A DNA stretch of 54,768 nt from Gryganskiella cystojenkinii (lineage: Eukaryota > Mortierellomycota > Mortierellomycetes > Mortierellales > Mortierellaceae), in NCBI GenBank assembly GCA_015852425.1, contig JAAAIG010000170.1, forward strand, positions 1 through 54,768, written 5' to 3'. How positions within the stretch are numbered: position 1 is the stretch's first letter; every line of letters begins with the position of its first letter. Of the stretch, positions 32,895 through 44,400 are shown piece after piece. Under the pieces are notes generated by a model. It ran no database searches. It saw only the letters and a list, made by a program, of their open reading frames with translations, and was not told the origin of the DNA. The translations under genes and the position numbers were made by a program.

Positions 32895-34272
32895 ATGGAT
32901 CAAGTTGATATCGAAGAGAGCAAAGCCTGGTTTGAGGAACAGGGTTGGCACTTTGACAAGAACAAGGATTTCGTCGACAAAAATGGTACGTAAGGATCTG
33001 GCTGGTGTTTTTTGTCAAATAATGAGAATGTAAATGATTTTCTCATCCGCCACCATATTTTTTCTTTAATTATAACTGATCCTTGGAATAGGCAAGCTCT
33101 TTGATTATCCAACTCAGGGACAACACTACGAATATCTGCATGGTAAATACACAGTGGATTCATGGAGTCAAGGATGAATGATGTAACATGCCAGGAGCAT
33201 GGGGTGTTTGGTTCATCAGTCGCTTGAAAGAACTGATATCTCACTAGCTCGGTTCTTGCTCTCTCTATAGACCAAATCAAAGAACTCGTCTTCAAGGAAC
33301 TGAGGGACACGTATGATCTCGTCCCCCGCCAAATCCCCAGGATAGAGAACGAGCAACGGCCTGACGAGGATGAGGAGGAGCAGCAGGAATTCGATTTTTT
33401 TTGCCCTACCATTTATACGAGGTACAGAAGGGATTAAAAAAAAATCGTCCCATAACCCTCATTTGTTATTTTACTTTGAAGCTTACGATGAGTGAGCAAG
33501 CTCACGAACGCTTTTTTTTTTTTTTTTGTATACTCTAGTAAGGATGCGACTTCGAAGCCGAATCTGTTGACGATTGTTCAGGGACTGGGCGAAGTGCCTC
33601 CAGGACAATGGGCGAGAAAGCTTTTTACGAACGGAAAACGGAACCAGTACCATCTCGCGACCCAAATCCCTTATATCGAACGAGCTCTCCTTCATGAGAG
33701 TTGGGGATTGGTCCTGTGTGATCCGAACCATATCAGTCAGGAACCTCGCACGGGTGAGACCCGAGCGGAGCATGTCTGGCGTGTCTGGCACGAGGTAGTG
33801 AAGCCGTCCCAAGCCGAGAATGTGATGATCATCGGGTTCAGTGCCGGAACGGTCGCAGTGTTGGATCTTTATGAAGACCTTGGACCGGCATTCGAGCATC
33901 GGGTTAAAGCCCTCGCGCTGATGGATGGCGAGAGTGGCGATTCCAGATCGAGTTTGAGTCGCAAGTGGCTGAGACGTCGGAGCCGGTGCTATTGTCAAAA
34001 GAGCATGTTTGGGTTCATGAGCATGTACAACAGCGAACGAGTCGAAAGTAAGTCAAAGGCGTTATGGAGTGCTATCCAGTCGCCATTTGTTTAATTGTCG
34101 ACTGATCCCTACTTTCCTCTCCTCTTTTTGATTTACCAACGCGTTTTTCTTCGCAGCCAACGATCATGACTCGGTCCCGGGGCTGGCGGTCGACTCTGTG
34201 TTCAAGTTCCTGGAAGAAAGACTGGCGACGAACGATAACGAACCCCTGAGCACGATGTGCTCCGTGGCTTGA
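32895..34272 (+). CDS. ARB2/FAM172-type alpha/beta-hydrolase-fold protein
   Basis: Exons 32895-32985, 33092-33142, 33271-33421, 33539-34047 and 34157-34272 encode 305 residues. The N-terminus (SKAWFEEQGWHFDKNKDFVD, then LFDYPTQGQHYEYL) and FKELRDTYDLV match the lead-in of the Arb2 domain; LLTIVQGLGEVPPGQWARKL, LLHESWGLVLCDPN and NVMIIGFSAGTVAVLDL match its hydrolase-like core, GFSAGT being the nucleophile-elbow position. Known relatives: fission yeast Arb2, a partner of Argonaute in heterochromatin, and mammalian FAM172A/ARB2A, linked to splicing and chromatin. An acidic stretch (EDEEEQQEF) lies at ~85-95. The ATG at 32895 is preferred because conserved sequence begins immediately; an in-frame ATG at 32646 would add 83 residues. 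Function here is inferred only from the family. Confidence 0.87.
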
Positions 34273-34789
34273 ACGCAAAGAACAAAAAAACAGACGCGGG
34301 TCACGTTCTCTCCAGGGACGGGCAATACCCGCAAAAACAGGCATGCACAACCCTCTCTCTTGCACGCCTCGACATCTTTCCATAATTTCTCTTTTCATTA
34401 ACCACAATGACACTTCAAAACGCACAACACAGCACAATACAATAAAAAGTTAATGCAACAGATCCTCACACGTGGACTCCCACTGATTACTTACTTGAGC
34501 AAGCAATCCCTTATTTTTCTTGGACCATCTCCCGTTGACTCACAGATCAAAGCCGCAACTTTTTTTCTTTTCCTTCGTCTATGACCAATATATTGTCGGC
34601 GACATAACAACTTCAAAAAAGAAGCGCCTGTTCTGAATTGTTCAACTCTCCCCCTCCCGCAGTAAACTCCACCCCTTTCTATACCGCCGCATTTTCTAGG
34701 CCCACAATTCGGACGGACGCAACCTTAAAAAGGAGACTCTGTAAAGGAAAATCGACTATCTTTCCGTGAGGATTCCTTTTCACTCCCTC

Positions 34790-34820
<31 letters not shown>

Positions 34821-34951
34821 CATTTTCGTTCTTTCTTTTGCTTCGCTTTCCCAACAACACTCTGCACCCCTGTTTGATCGTGCCACAGTTGAAGTGATCC
34901 AGATCCACTCTCCTACTTTACTTTCGTCTTTGATCCCGGACCACCCCTACC
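34273..34951. other. Promoter region of the first ABCC gene
   Basis: 679 bases including the ARB2-type 3' end and the ABCC-A promoter. A (CT)n microsatellite occupies 34785-34821. No TATA box was recognised and no coding sequence is seen. Confidence 0.5.
34785..34821. repeat. (CT)n microsatellite
   Basis: About 18 CT dinucleotides with two CC interruptions, 130-165 bases before the ABCC-A start codon, within its pyrimidine-rich leader. Confidence 0.9.
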
Positions 34952-37900
34952 ATGAGCTCAGACCCATCGATATGGATTCACACTCCGCCACCTACCAGTC
35001 GTCTTCGTTCACATCAACAACCTGTCAACAGTCTTGCACTTGACGCTGAAGACCCGACAAAGATCTGGATCGAATTCTTGATGGACCATGGCGCATATTT
35101 CACACTTCTGGGCCTCCCTGCTCTCTTTGCGATTGCCTCGTTTCTCAGACGCATAAGATGGTTACTGCGAAACGGAAAACCTCATGGATTCGGTCGGACA
35201 GGTTTTATTTACTGGCCAACGCAGATTTTTATCTGCTTAGCCAGTCTTGTCCTTGTGGTTTTGATCCTCACCTCCTTGATCTCAAAGACTTGGGAATCCA
35301 CCTTGATCCCCAACATGCAGGATGGCCTGATTCCTGCTGCGCTATTGACCTTGATGGCCTTGGTAAAAGACAAAGTCATAAACGTGTATCTTCTGTGTTG
35401 GTGTAACAAGCGTCATTCAGATAAGGGTCAGTGAGGGTATCTAATGACGGCGTCTTCTTTTTTTCTTTTGTGGTCCTTACGCTCCAAATACATCTGCGGC
35501 GCACTCGCCTCTTCCGCCGATCCTTCTGTAGTTGATAGCGTTGCCGCTGAACGCGTTGGAGCAAAAATACGAGACTCGTTCGTCCAATTACCTCTATCTA
35601 TTCTTCTTAGGATCCCTCCTCATCAACGGGCTAACACTCTACATTCTCTCGGAGGATGGAACCTCCAAAAAATCTTGCACCTCCCCCTTCCAACTCCTGG
35701 TCTGGTATCTTGTCGCAATCAGTGGTGCCTTCTTCTTTGAAGCTTTCCCACGCGGGAGCACACGAGTTCAACGACTGGGTCGGGAAAAACTTAACCAGAG
35801 CGCGTTTGAACAAGCCAACGTCTTTTCTAGACTATCGTATCATTACATTCAGGGGATTGTCTCGCTTGGATCAACTCGACCTCTAACACCGGAAGATCTG
35901 GAGAATACTGTCCCACCTTGGCTCAAGACAAAGCTGAACTATGATCTCGTTGCAGAGCAATGGGAGCGGGCAGAAAAGAAGATCCGCCAGGACGACAAGG
36001 AATCCGCAGTCGCCGCAGGAAAAAAGACCCCAAAACGCGGTGCCAACAAAAAGGACAAGAATCGCAATGCTTTCTTCTGGGCAGTTCTGAAGGCATACCG
36101 ACGCAAGATCATCAACATGCTGTTGGTCCGAACTATAGGATTTGCATTCTTGTACTGCCCACCCGTCCTGTTTGGACAGCTACTACGGTTTATTGATGAT
36201 TATTCGTCTGCAGTCAGGGAGGGCGTGACACCGCCGGCGTTGAAGATCGGGTTGATGATCGCAAGCGCCATGTTCTTTTTCAATGTGGCGAGTACGACGA
36301 CGCTGTGTGTTGCGTTCCATGCGAATACGGATCTGGGCATCGAGGCCCGTGCGGCCACAGTGGCATTGATCTATCGAAAAGCCTTGAGATTGTCGCCCGC
36401 GGCTCGTGTCAAGTCGACTCTTGGAGAAATAAGTAAGTTCTAAGATCATGTGTAGTGTTATAGGGATTGGTAACATGGCCCTCATATGCACTTTCTAATC
36501 CAAATCTTGAACTTCATCGATATCTTTAGCAAACCACATGGCGGTTGATGCTGAACGCTGGTTTGAAGCCTCGATCTTTTTGCCTCTACTGATCACGATT
36601 CCGTACGTTAATGTGGACTGGAACCGGATGGGGGGGAGGGGAGGTTGTCATTGCTGTACCCCGATGATAATCTAAACTGCACCATTCTGTTGTGTTTTGA
36701 TATAGGTTCGAGCTGATTATCTCGATCTGCTTGTTGTACCGGCTTCTCGGATGGTCGTTGACCGCAGGATTCGGTGTGTTTGTGATTTTGGTACCGATTC
36801 AGGTCAAGAGTGCAGATTTTATGAACAACTACCAGGAGGAAATGTTGAAGTGGATGGATCATCGACTTCGACTGATGACCGAAATCCTGTCCAATATAAA
36901 GATCGTCAAGCTTTACAATTGGTGAGTATGGATTTATAACGCCATCCCAGCTAATACACCGTTAGCCGTCAACTGACAAAAAAAAATGATGATGAAACTA
37001 ATGTCTTTATATATTTTTTCGTCCAACTCGTCCGATGGCCCATGTAGGGAGGTCCCTTTCCGTCACAAAGTAGACAATCTGCGAACAAAGGAGTTGAAGG
37101 CTCTCAAGGGACTGGCGACCATCCGATCGATTTTAACTATGGTTTTCTCGTCCGTCACACTTTTGATGGCGCTCTGCACTTTCTCGGTGTACGCGACCGT
37201 CGGGGGACCAGGAATGACACCCGGAAAGATGACCTCGGAAGTGATCTTTGTCAGCATCACGCTCTTTGGTATCATGAATCGACCTCTGGGATTGATTGCC
37301 CATATGATCTCAAAGATCATCGGCATCGTGGTCGCCACGCAGAGAATCCAAAAATACTTGTTATTGGAAGAGATCGATAACACAGTCGTTCAGCGCTATA
37401 GCCGCCAGGACCGGTCTACGAGTCTAGGAGATGCACCCCTGGCGATCAAGATCAAGGACGGCACTTTTGCATGGGAGCAGGGTGAGGTTTCTGAGACGGT
37501 TGTAGAGACAGAGGCTCCGAGCGAGAGACAACCTTTGCTGGGCTCCGAGCAAAGTCCTAAACGACTTGCCAAGCCGGTTTTGTCTGATATTAATTTAACG
37601 ATCCAGGAGAGCCAAATCACGGCGATCGTGGGTCGAATTGGCCAGGGCAAGTCCTCGCTCTTTAGTGCCATCATGGGCGAGACATACAAGCAAAAAGGAT
37701 CCGTGACCGTCTGGGGCAGTTTGGCCTATGTACCACAGCAGGTGAGCGATGGTGCATTGCAGCAAGGACAAAAAATCATGACTTATGCTTTATGCAACTG
37801 GGAGCTGATGACAATAACTATTCTCTATACCTAGGCCTGGATTACCAACGCGACAGTGCGAGATAACATTCTGTTTGGAAAGCCTTTTGATCAAGCACGG

Positions 37901-40857
37901 TACGACCACATCATTTATGCCTCTGGATTAAAGCCTGATCTTGAGATGTTGAGCGCAGGGGACCAGACTGAGATTGGAGAAAGAGGAATTAACCTGTCGG
38001 GTGGCCAGAAGCAAAGAGTCTCCCTCGCAAGAGCCGCATACCAGGATGCCGATATTTACTTGTTAGACGATCCTCTGAGTGCCGTGGACGCGCATGTGGA
38101 CCAGCATCTGTGGCTGAATCTTATCGGACCGGAGGGATTGCTCAAGGACAAGACCCGAATCCTGGTGACACATGGAATTCACCATCTCGAACATGTCGAT
38201 CACATCGTCGTCTTGAAAGATGGACGCATCTCGGAAACTGGAGAATATCAGCATCTGATGCAGGCTCGTGGGCTGCTCTACCAATTGATTAAGGAGTTCT
38301 CTGTCAGCAGGAAAAAGAAAAAGAGAATCCTGACCAGCGGAAGCAGCAAACCGTCGTTGAAGGATACGCTGCAAAGGCAGTTGGTTGAGGCTGGAGCAAT
38401 CGAATATGTCAAGGGTTATGGCGCAACAACGACTGCGGACACCGAGGGCAGTAGTAGTACCACCGTCAATGCGAGCAAGGCGAGCAGTGTTCTGAGCAGT
38501 GCCGCTGTTTCCGAGCTCGATGATCAGGAGGAGATCAGCGAGCAGAACACGATTGTCGAGGATGTCTTGAAAGCGGACCCAGGCGCAATTGGACACGATA
38601 AAGATAACGACGCGGGCGAGCTGATTGCAGATGAAAAGATGGAGGAGGGAAAAGTCGGGTGGAGAGTTCTCATGATTTATGCCAAAGCTGCGTAAGTGCT
38701 GTTCCTCGGAGAGATGAGATCCTGGCTGTACATTTGGCATCACTGTTTGTTTAGGGGTATGGCAATTAACCCTCGCTGTCGTTGTGCTTACTACCATTAT
38801 AGATCATATCGAAACGCTGCTTTCTGCGTATTTCTCTTTATGATGGCGCAAAGCTGTCATTTGAGTACCAATTTTTGGTTACGATATTGGATCAGTGATA
38901 CCCAGCGACGGGAACAGGATGGCGAGGAAGGAAGACCGGTCTCATATTACCTCATCGGATATGGACGACTGATCCTGATGTATGTACTGCTGGATGTCCT
39001 CTCGGATTATACGACCGAGGTCGTCTGTGGAATCCGAGCCTCCAAGGTCTTGCACGATAACCTATTAACGCGCGTTTTCCGTTTGCCCATGAGCTTCTTT
39101 GACACGACGCCGTAAGTATTACGATTTCTCGGGAGGAAGACGTTGTACGTGCTATTGCTAGTCAGCAGTGCAAGAGACCAATACTTACGACCATTGCCAA
39201 ATCTACCTTTACTCATTCTCCTCACAGTATGGGTCGTATCGTGAACAGATTCTCGTCCGATATCAATGCGATCGACGTTACTCTCCCGGAGGAATGGAAT
39301 GATCTCTTTGCATTCACGGCCATTATTACTGGAACTTTATTTGTGATAGCATACTCAACCCCGATGTTTTTGGTCATGATACCACCGTTGGTCCTAGTTT
39401 ATTTCTGGATCCAGGATTATTTCATCAAGGTTGCCCAGTCCCTGAAGCGCATGTACTCGGTTTCAAAGTCACCGCTGTTCCAACACTTCAGTGAGACGTT
39501 GTCAGGCGCATCATCGATCCGCGCAATGGATGGGTTGCAGGATCGGTTTGTTCTCATGAATGACGAACGAGCGGACTCGCTTGTAAACCGATTCAATGCC
39601 TTGAATCTCAACAACCGATGGTAAGCATACGACTGGCTGTTTTGGAAAGCTATATTTCTTGTTGATGTTATTCATGATTCTAACTTTCTCATCTTACAAT
39701 CTTACTGTAGGCTCCAAATGCGACTGGAAATTTTGGGCGCTTTCACAGTATTCTCGGCCGCGTCCTTGGCAGTCCTGAACGCCGAAAAAATGGACCCAAG
39801 TATGGTTGGGTTGGCCTTGAGTTATGCGCTCAACATGATTGGCTACGCCAACTACCTGATCCGAACTGTCTGCGAGGTTGCCAATATCCTAGTCTCTGTG
39901 GAGCGTGTGGATGAATACTCCAACAAGCCAACCGAGGCTCCCGTCACGACCGGTGTTCACCTTCCTGAGAAGTGGCCACAACATGGTCAAGTTATCTTCA
40001 AGAATTATTCGACCCGGTATCGACAAGGTTTGGATCTTGTTATCAAGGACGTCTCGTTTACAGTGCAACCGATGCAAAAGATTGGAATAGTGGGTCGAAC
40101 TGGAGCCGGGAAATCATCTCTGACGCTGGCACTCTTCCGAATCGTTGAGGCCGCGGATAGTTACTGGGCCAGAGCGAGTGATCCTTCTTCAGAAGGAATA
40201 AAGGACCAGGAGGCCAAGGATAGAGTGGCCGAGCTGTTGTTCACAAACGGAGGTGAGGATGGAGGAGGATCGATCGAGATTGATGGTATCGACATCTCGA
40301 CATTGGGATTGAGCGATCTCCGACAGCATCTGTCCATTATCCCTCAGGACCCAACGCTGTTTGCCGGCACAGTTCGAAGAAACTTGGATCCGTTTGAAGA
40401 ACAGACAGACCAGGAACTCTGGGAGGCTCTGGAGAGGGCTCATCTCAAGGATCATATCGCTTCATTACCTGGTGGATTGTCATTCGAGGTTGCCCAAAAC
40501 GGTGACAACTTTTCGGTCGGTCAGCGGTCTTTGATCTGTCTTGCGCGTGCGCTGTTGAGAAAGACCAAAGTCTTAATTCTGGACGAGGCCACGGCGGCCG
40601 TGGATGTCGAGACGGATGATTTAATTCAAAAGACGATCCGAAAGGAGTTTCAAGATAGAACGATCTTGACAATTGCACACAGGATCAAGACAGTGATGGA
40701 CTCTGACAAGATTTTGGTGTTGGAAAAGGGTCGAGTTCAGGAGTATGATTCGCCCAAAGAGTTGTTGAAAAAGAGGGAATCATTGTTCTATCGACTTGCT
40801 GAACAAGCAGGTGAGATTGAGGATTCGCAACACCCACCTGGCGTCATGTCACCATAG
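34952..40857 (+). CDS. ABCC (MRP-type) full transporter, copy A
   Basis: Nine exons: 34952-35362, 35532-36432, 36530-36602, 36706-36921, 37048-37741, 37835-38691, 38803-39111, 39228-39620, 39711-40857; 1666 residues, all phases consistent. Architecture is TMD0-TMD1-NBD1-TMD2-NBD2. NBD1 has Walker A GRIGQGKSSL (~728), signature LSGGQKQR (~819) and Walker B YLLDDPLSAVD, with Asp where the catalytic Glu would be, as usual in ABCC NBD1. NBD2 has GRTGAGKSSL (~1410), the ABCC-typical FSVGQ signature (~1550) and LILDEATAAVD with catalytic Glu (~1573). A Ser/Thr- and acid-rich linker follows NBD1. Such proteins export glutathione conjugates, organic anions, bile acids or metal-thiol complexes to the vacuole or outside. 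~45 extra residues sit in NBD2 after Walker A. Copy B follows 570 bases downstream. Confidence 0.95.
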
Positions 40858-41427
40858 ATTAGAACAACTCAGTATATAAAAATATACTCACCGATCCACT
40901 CACGTTCAACCGCGGAAGTCGTCCTGCCGCAGGCGCCCAGATACCGCGCAGTGAATACCAAACCGTGTTTTCATTTTAGGTTTTTTTTCCATCTTTTACA
41001 CATTCGGTGTACGCAAGTTTACAAAGTTATTCTTGGTTGCCGTTTGTCTGTTTGTTTGTTTGTTTGAACGTCCATGGCTCTCAGTTTTCCCCTGCGACAC
41101 TACCCGCCCTTACAAATCGTCAACATCCTGATCTCAAGTCGCCAAGGGAAATAATTTAGTTCCTTTGAACCCGATGGAGCCAANNNNNNNNNNAAAAAAA
41201 AAAAAAAAAAAAAAAATTCAAAATAAACATTTTTTTGTGAGCAGGCTGGGGCGAAGAACGTAGTGGACCCTGATTTCTCTCTACGAAACAACTACAAAAG
41301 GAGTCGCCAACGACCTTTTTTCTTTGTTTTGACCACAAGATCAACTCTTTCCCTTTTTTCTCACCTTTTCGACCTCTCCTTGACCGCTCGCCACACCTCT
41401 TTTGTCGTTTAAGAGAAAAAGAGTTTG
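40858..41427. other. Intergenic region between the ABCC copies, with assembly gap
   Basis: 570 bases with the ABCC-A 3' end and the ABCC-B promoter. Ten N at 41184-41193 mark a sequence gap directly followed by 23 A. A GTTT repeat occurs at ~41048-41066. True length is uncertain because of the gap. Confidence 0.8.
41184..41193. other. Assembly gap (10 N)
   Basis: Ten undetermined bases immediately before a 23-base A run (41194-41216). A fixed run of ten N is often a placeholder, so the real gap size may differ. Confidence 0.99.
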
Positions 41428-44400
41428 ATGAGTCTTTCCTATTGTCGCGACCCTGAAGGATGGGTAAGAGAAATGTCCTTGTCTTGGCTAAATTTTTAAC
41501 ATTTTTCATTCCAAGTAAAAGATTCACGCCCTCACTCCTTCCTCACTCTCACCTTTTTCTAGGGGCCAACAAGTGGAAGCCGCGTTGATTTTACCCGTTG
41601 CTTCGAGGACACGTAAATAATCACCACACAGACTACGTTGAAGCTTACTATGTTCTTTTACAAGTATCTAATCCATTAAACATTTTATCTTTACAATTTA
41701 GGATTCTATTGGGACTCCCCTCGTTGATCGCCGTGTTAGTGTTTACTATCCAAGGATATCGAATCTGGTCCACGCGACAATATGCTCCGAACTGCAAGAT
41801 TCAGAGCCCTATCTTGCACAGTCTCTCGTTCTTCTGCTCGATTATTGCCATCACTTCGCTCCTAGCCCGGATCATCCAGTTGAAGCAGCAAACGGTCATT
41901 GGCTCGTCCTCGGCTCTTTTCGCGACTTCAACCCTGTTCATTTCTTGGGTATGTATACGATCCTTCTTTAGCACGTGTGTTTTCGCTGTGTCCTCAGAGA
42001 GTACTAAGTAGCGAAGCGCTTTTTCTTCGTGATTTCCTTTTACAATCCATCCACTCTGCATAGGTATTTGCAACTGGATTGGGGTATTTACAAGCTCGAT
42101 ACGAAATCCGATCATCGCCTTTCATCTTTGGCTATTACGCGTATTGCATCCTCGCCTCCATGATCGTCATTCGAACGATGCATGACACCGGTCTCTCAAG
42201 CCAAGGACAGTTCATCTCCTTTTGCGTCTTTTTCGCATCCATTATCCTTGGATTCGTTGTCGAAGCCTGGCCCAGGACTCGGTCACTCTCTGAAACGAGT
42301 GATCAGCACCGGCGTGTGTACGATGAGGCCAACCTCTTCTCCAGAATGACTTTTCATTATGTCCAGGATATCTTTTCAAAGGGATCCCGTCAACCCCTCC
42401 AAGACGAGGATATCGCCAAAAGAATGCCTCGACGGAACCAAACTGAGTTTAGTCATGCGAACCTTGAACAAACCTGGGAAAAGCACCTTCAGGACTGTAA
42501 ACGCGAGAACAAGGAGCCTTCGCTGGCCTGGATTAGTCTAACGGCCCTGGGGTGGAGTGGTTGGCTCCCCGTGACCCTGTTCTCGTTTGTGCAATCGATC
42601 CTCGAGTACTCTCAAGTGCTGTTGCTCACGGTCCTCCTAGATTTTATCGCCGACACAACTTCAGCCTCGTCTTCCTCTTCTTCCTCGACACCTACAACCC
42701 TGACTTTGGCGCAACAGCATCCGATATCATACGGTCTGATTCTCTCCTTTGCCATGTTTATAGCCACGTTCCTTTCGACTCTGGCTGCAGGACAATTCTT
42801 TCAAGGCTGTCACAACCTAGGAATCGAACTCAAGGCTGGTCTCATCGGCCTAATTTTCGCCAAATCCTTGAAACTCACGCCGGGAGCCCGTCAGCGTTCC
42901 ACCGTCGGTGAGATCTCAACCCACATGTCCGTGGATGTCGAACAGATCGCGTTCGCTGCACCAGCTTACCCCATGGCATTGACCAGTGCGTTCGAGATCT
43001 GTGTCGGCATGTGGTTGCTGTACAACCAGATGGGACCAAGTTCCCTGACGGGTGTTGGTGTCGTGGTCTTGATGTTCCCGATTCAGGCCTGGATGGCGAA
43101 CTGGCTCACAAAGGCCAAGGACAACAAATTGGCTGCCATGGATAAGCGGGTCAGGGTCTTGACTGAGGTTCTTTCTGCGATGAAGACCGTCAAGATGTAC
43201 AGTTGGGTAAGTGAACATCCCTTTCCTTTACTTTTTCTCATTCTAGGACGATTAAATCACAAAATCATTTCTGTGGATTGCTAACACGACGTTCTTTTTG
43301 TTCTTCATTTTACTGCGTATATTTAGGAGGACTCGTTCCGTGAAAAGATCACAGACTTGCGCAGGACCGAGATCTCGTTTATCCGCAAGATCGGTATCGC
43401 CTGGGCGCTGATGTGTATCATGTTCACGTCCTTGCCGTTGGTCATGTCCCTGTTGACGTTCACAGTGTATTCTCTCTGGGGAGGGCAGAACGGCACTCGA
43501 GGTGAGATCACACCCCAGTTGGTCTTTGTCTGTGTCACCCTCTTCGCTCGCCTTGCTCAGCCGATTGGAAGGATCTCTGGCATCGCAAACTCGATCATTT
43601 CCAAGCGCGTTGCTCTGAAACGAATTCAGGTCCTGTTATTAGAGGATGAGTTGGATCAAGCGATGATCGAGCACTCCACCAGCGAGGAGGGTCCTGCAAT
43701 TGTGGTTGAGAATGGCACATTTACCTGGACGAATGAGATGGATGTCGAGAAAAAGAAGATCTCCGATGCCGCTGCCGCCATCAAGGCTGCCAAGGCGGCC
43801 GCGAAAGGATCAAAGTCAAAAACGGAGACCAGCAAGGCTACCACTACCAATACTGAAACCAACGATGAGGATGCATCCGTTATTGACTTGGAAAAGATTG
43901 TGGACTCGACTCCGCTGCTCAAGAGTATCGATTTCAAGGTCGAGCATGGAGCACTGACCATGGTCGTCGGCAGGGTCGGTCAAGGGAAATCTTCGTTGAT
44001 CAGCGCCATCATCGGCGAGATGTACAAGACCGAGGGGCGTGTCGTCCTTCGAGGGTCACTCGCATATTGCCCGCAATCAGCCTGGATCATCAACGCGTCT
44101 GTCCGGGACAACATTCTGTTTGGCAAATCCTTTGACCAAGACAAGTACGACCAAGTCTTGGAATACTGCAACTTGTTGCCGGATCTGGCCATCTTCCCCG
44201 CGGGGGACCTGACTGAGATTGGAGAGAGAGGAATTAACCTGTCAGGAGGTCAGAAGCAACGGATGTCCCTGGCCAGGGCTGCGTATCAGGATGCGGATAT
44301 TTACATCTTGGATGATCCTCTGAGCGCTGTGGATGCTCATGTCGATCAACTTTTGTGGAAAAACCTGATCGGGCCCGAGGGTTTACTCAGGGACAAGACT

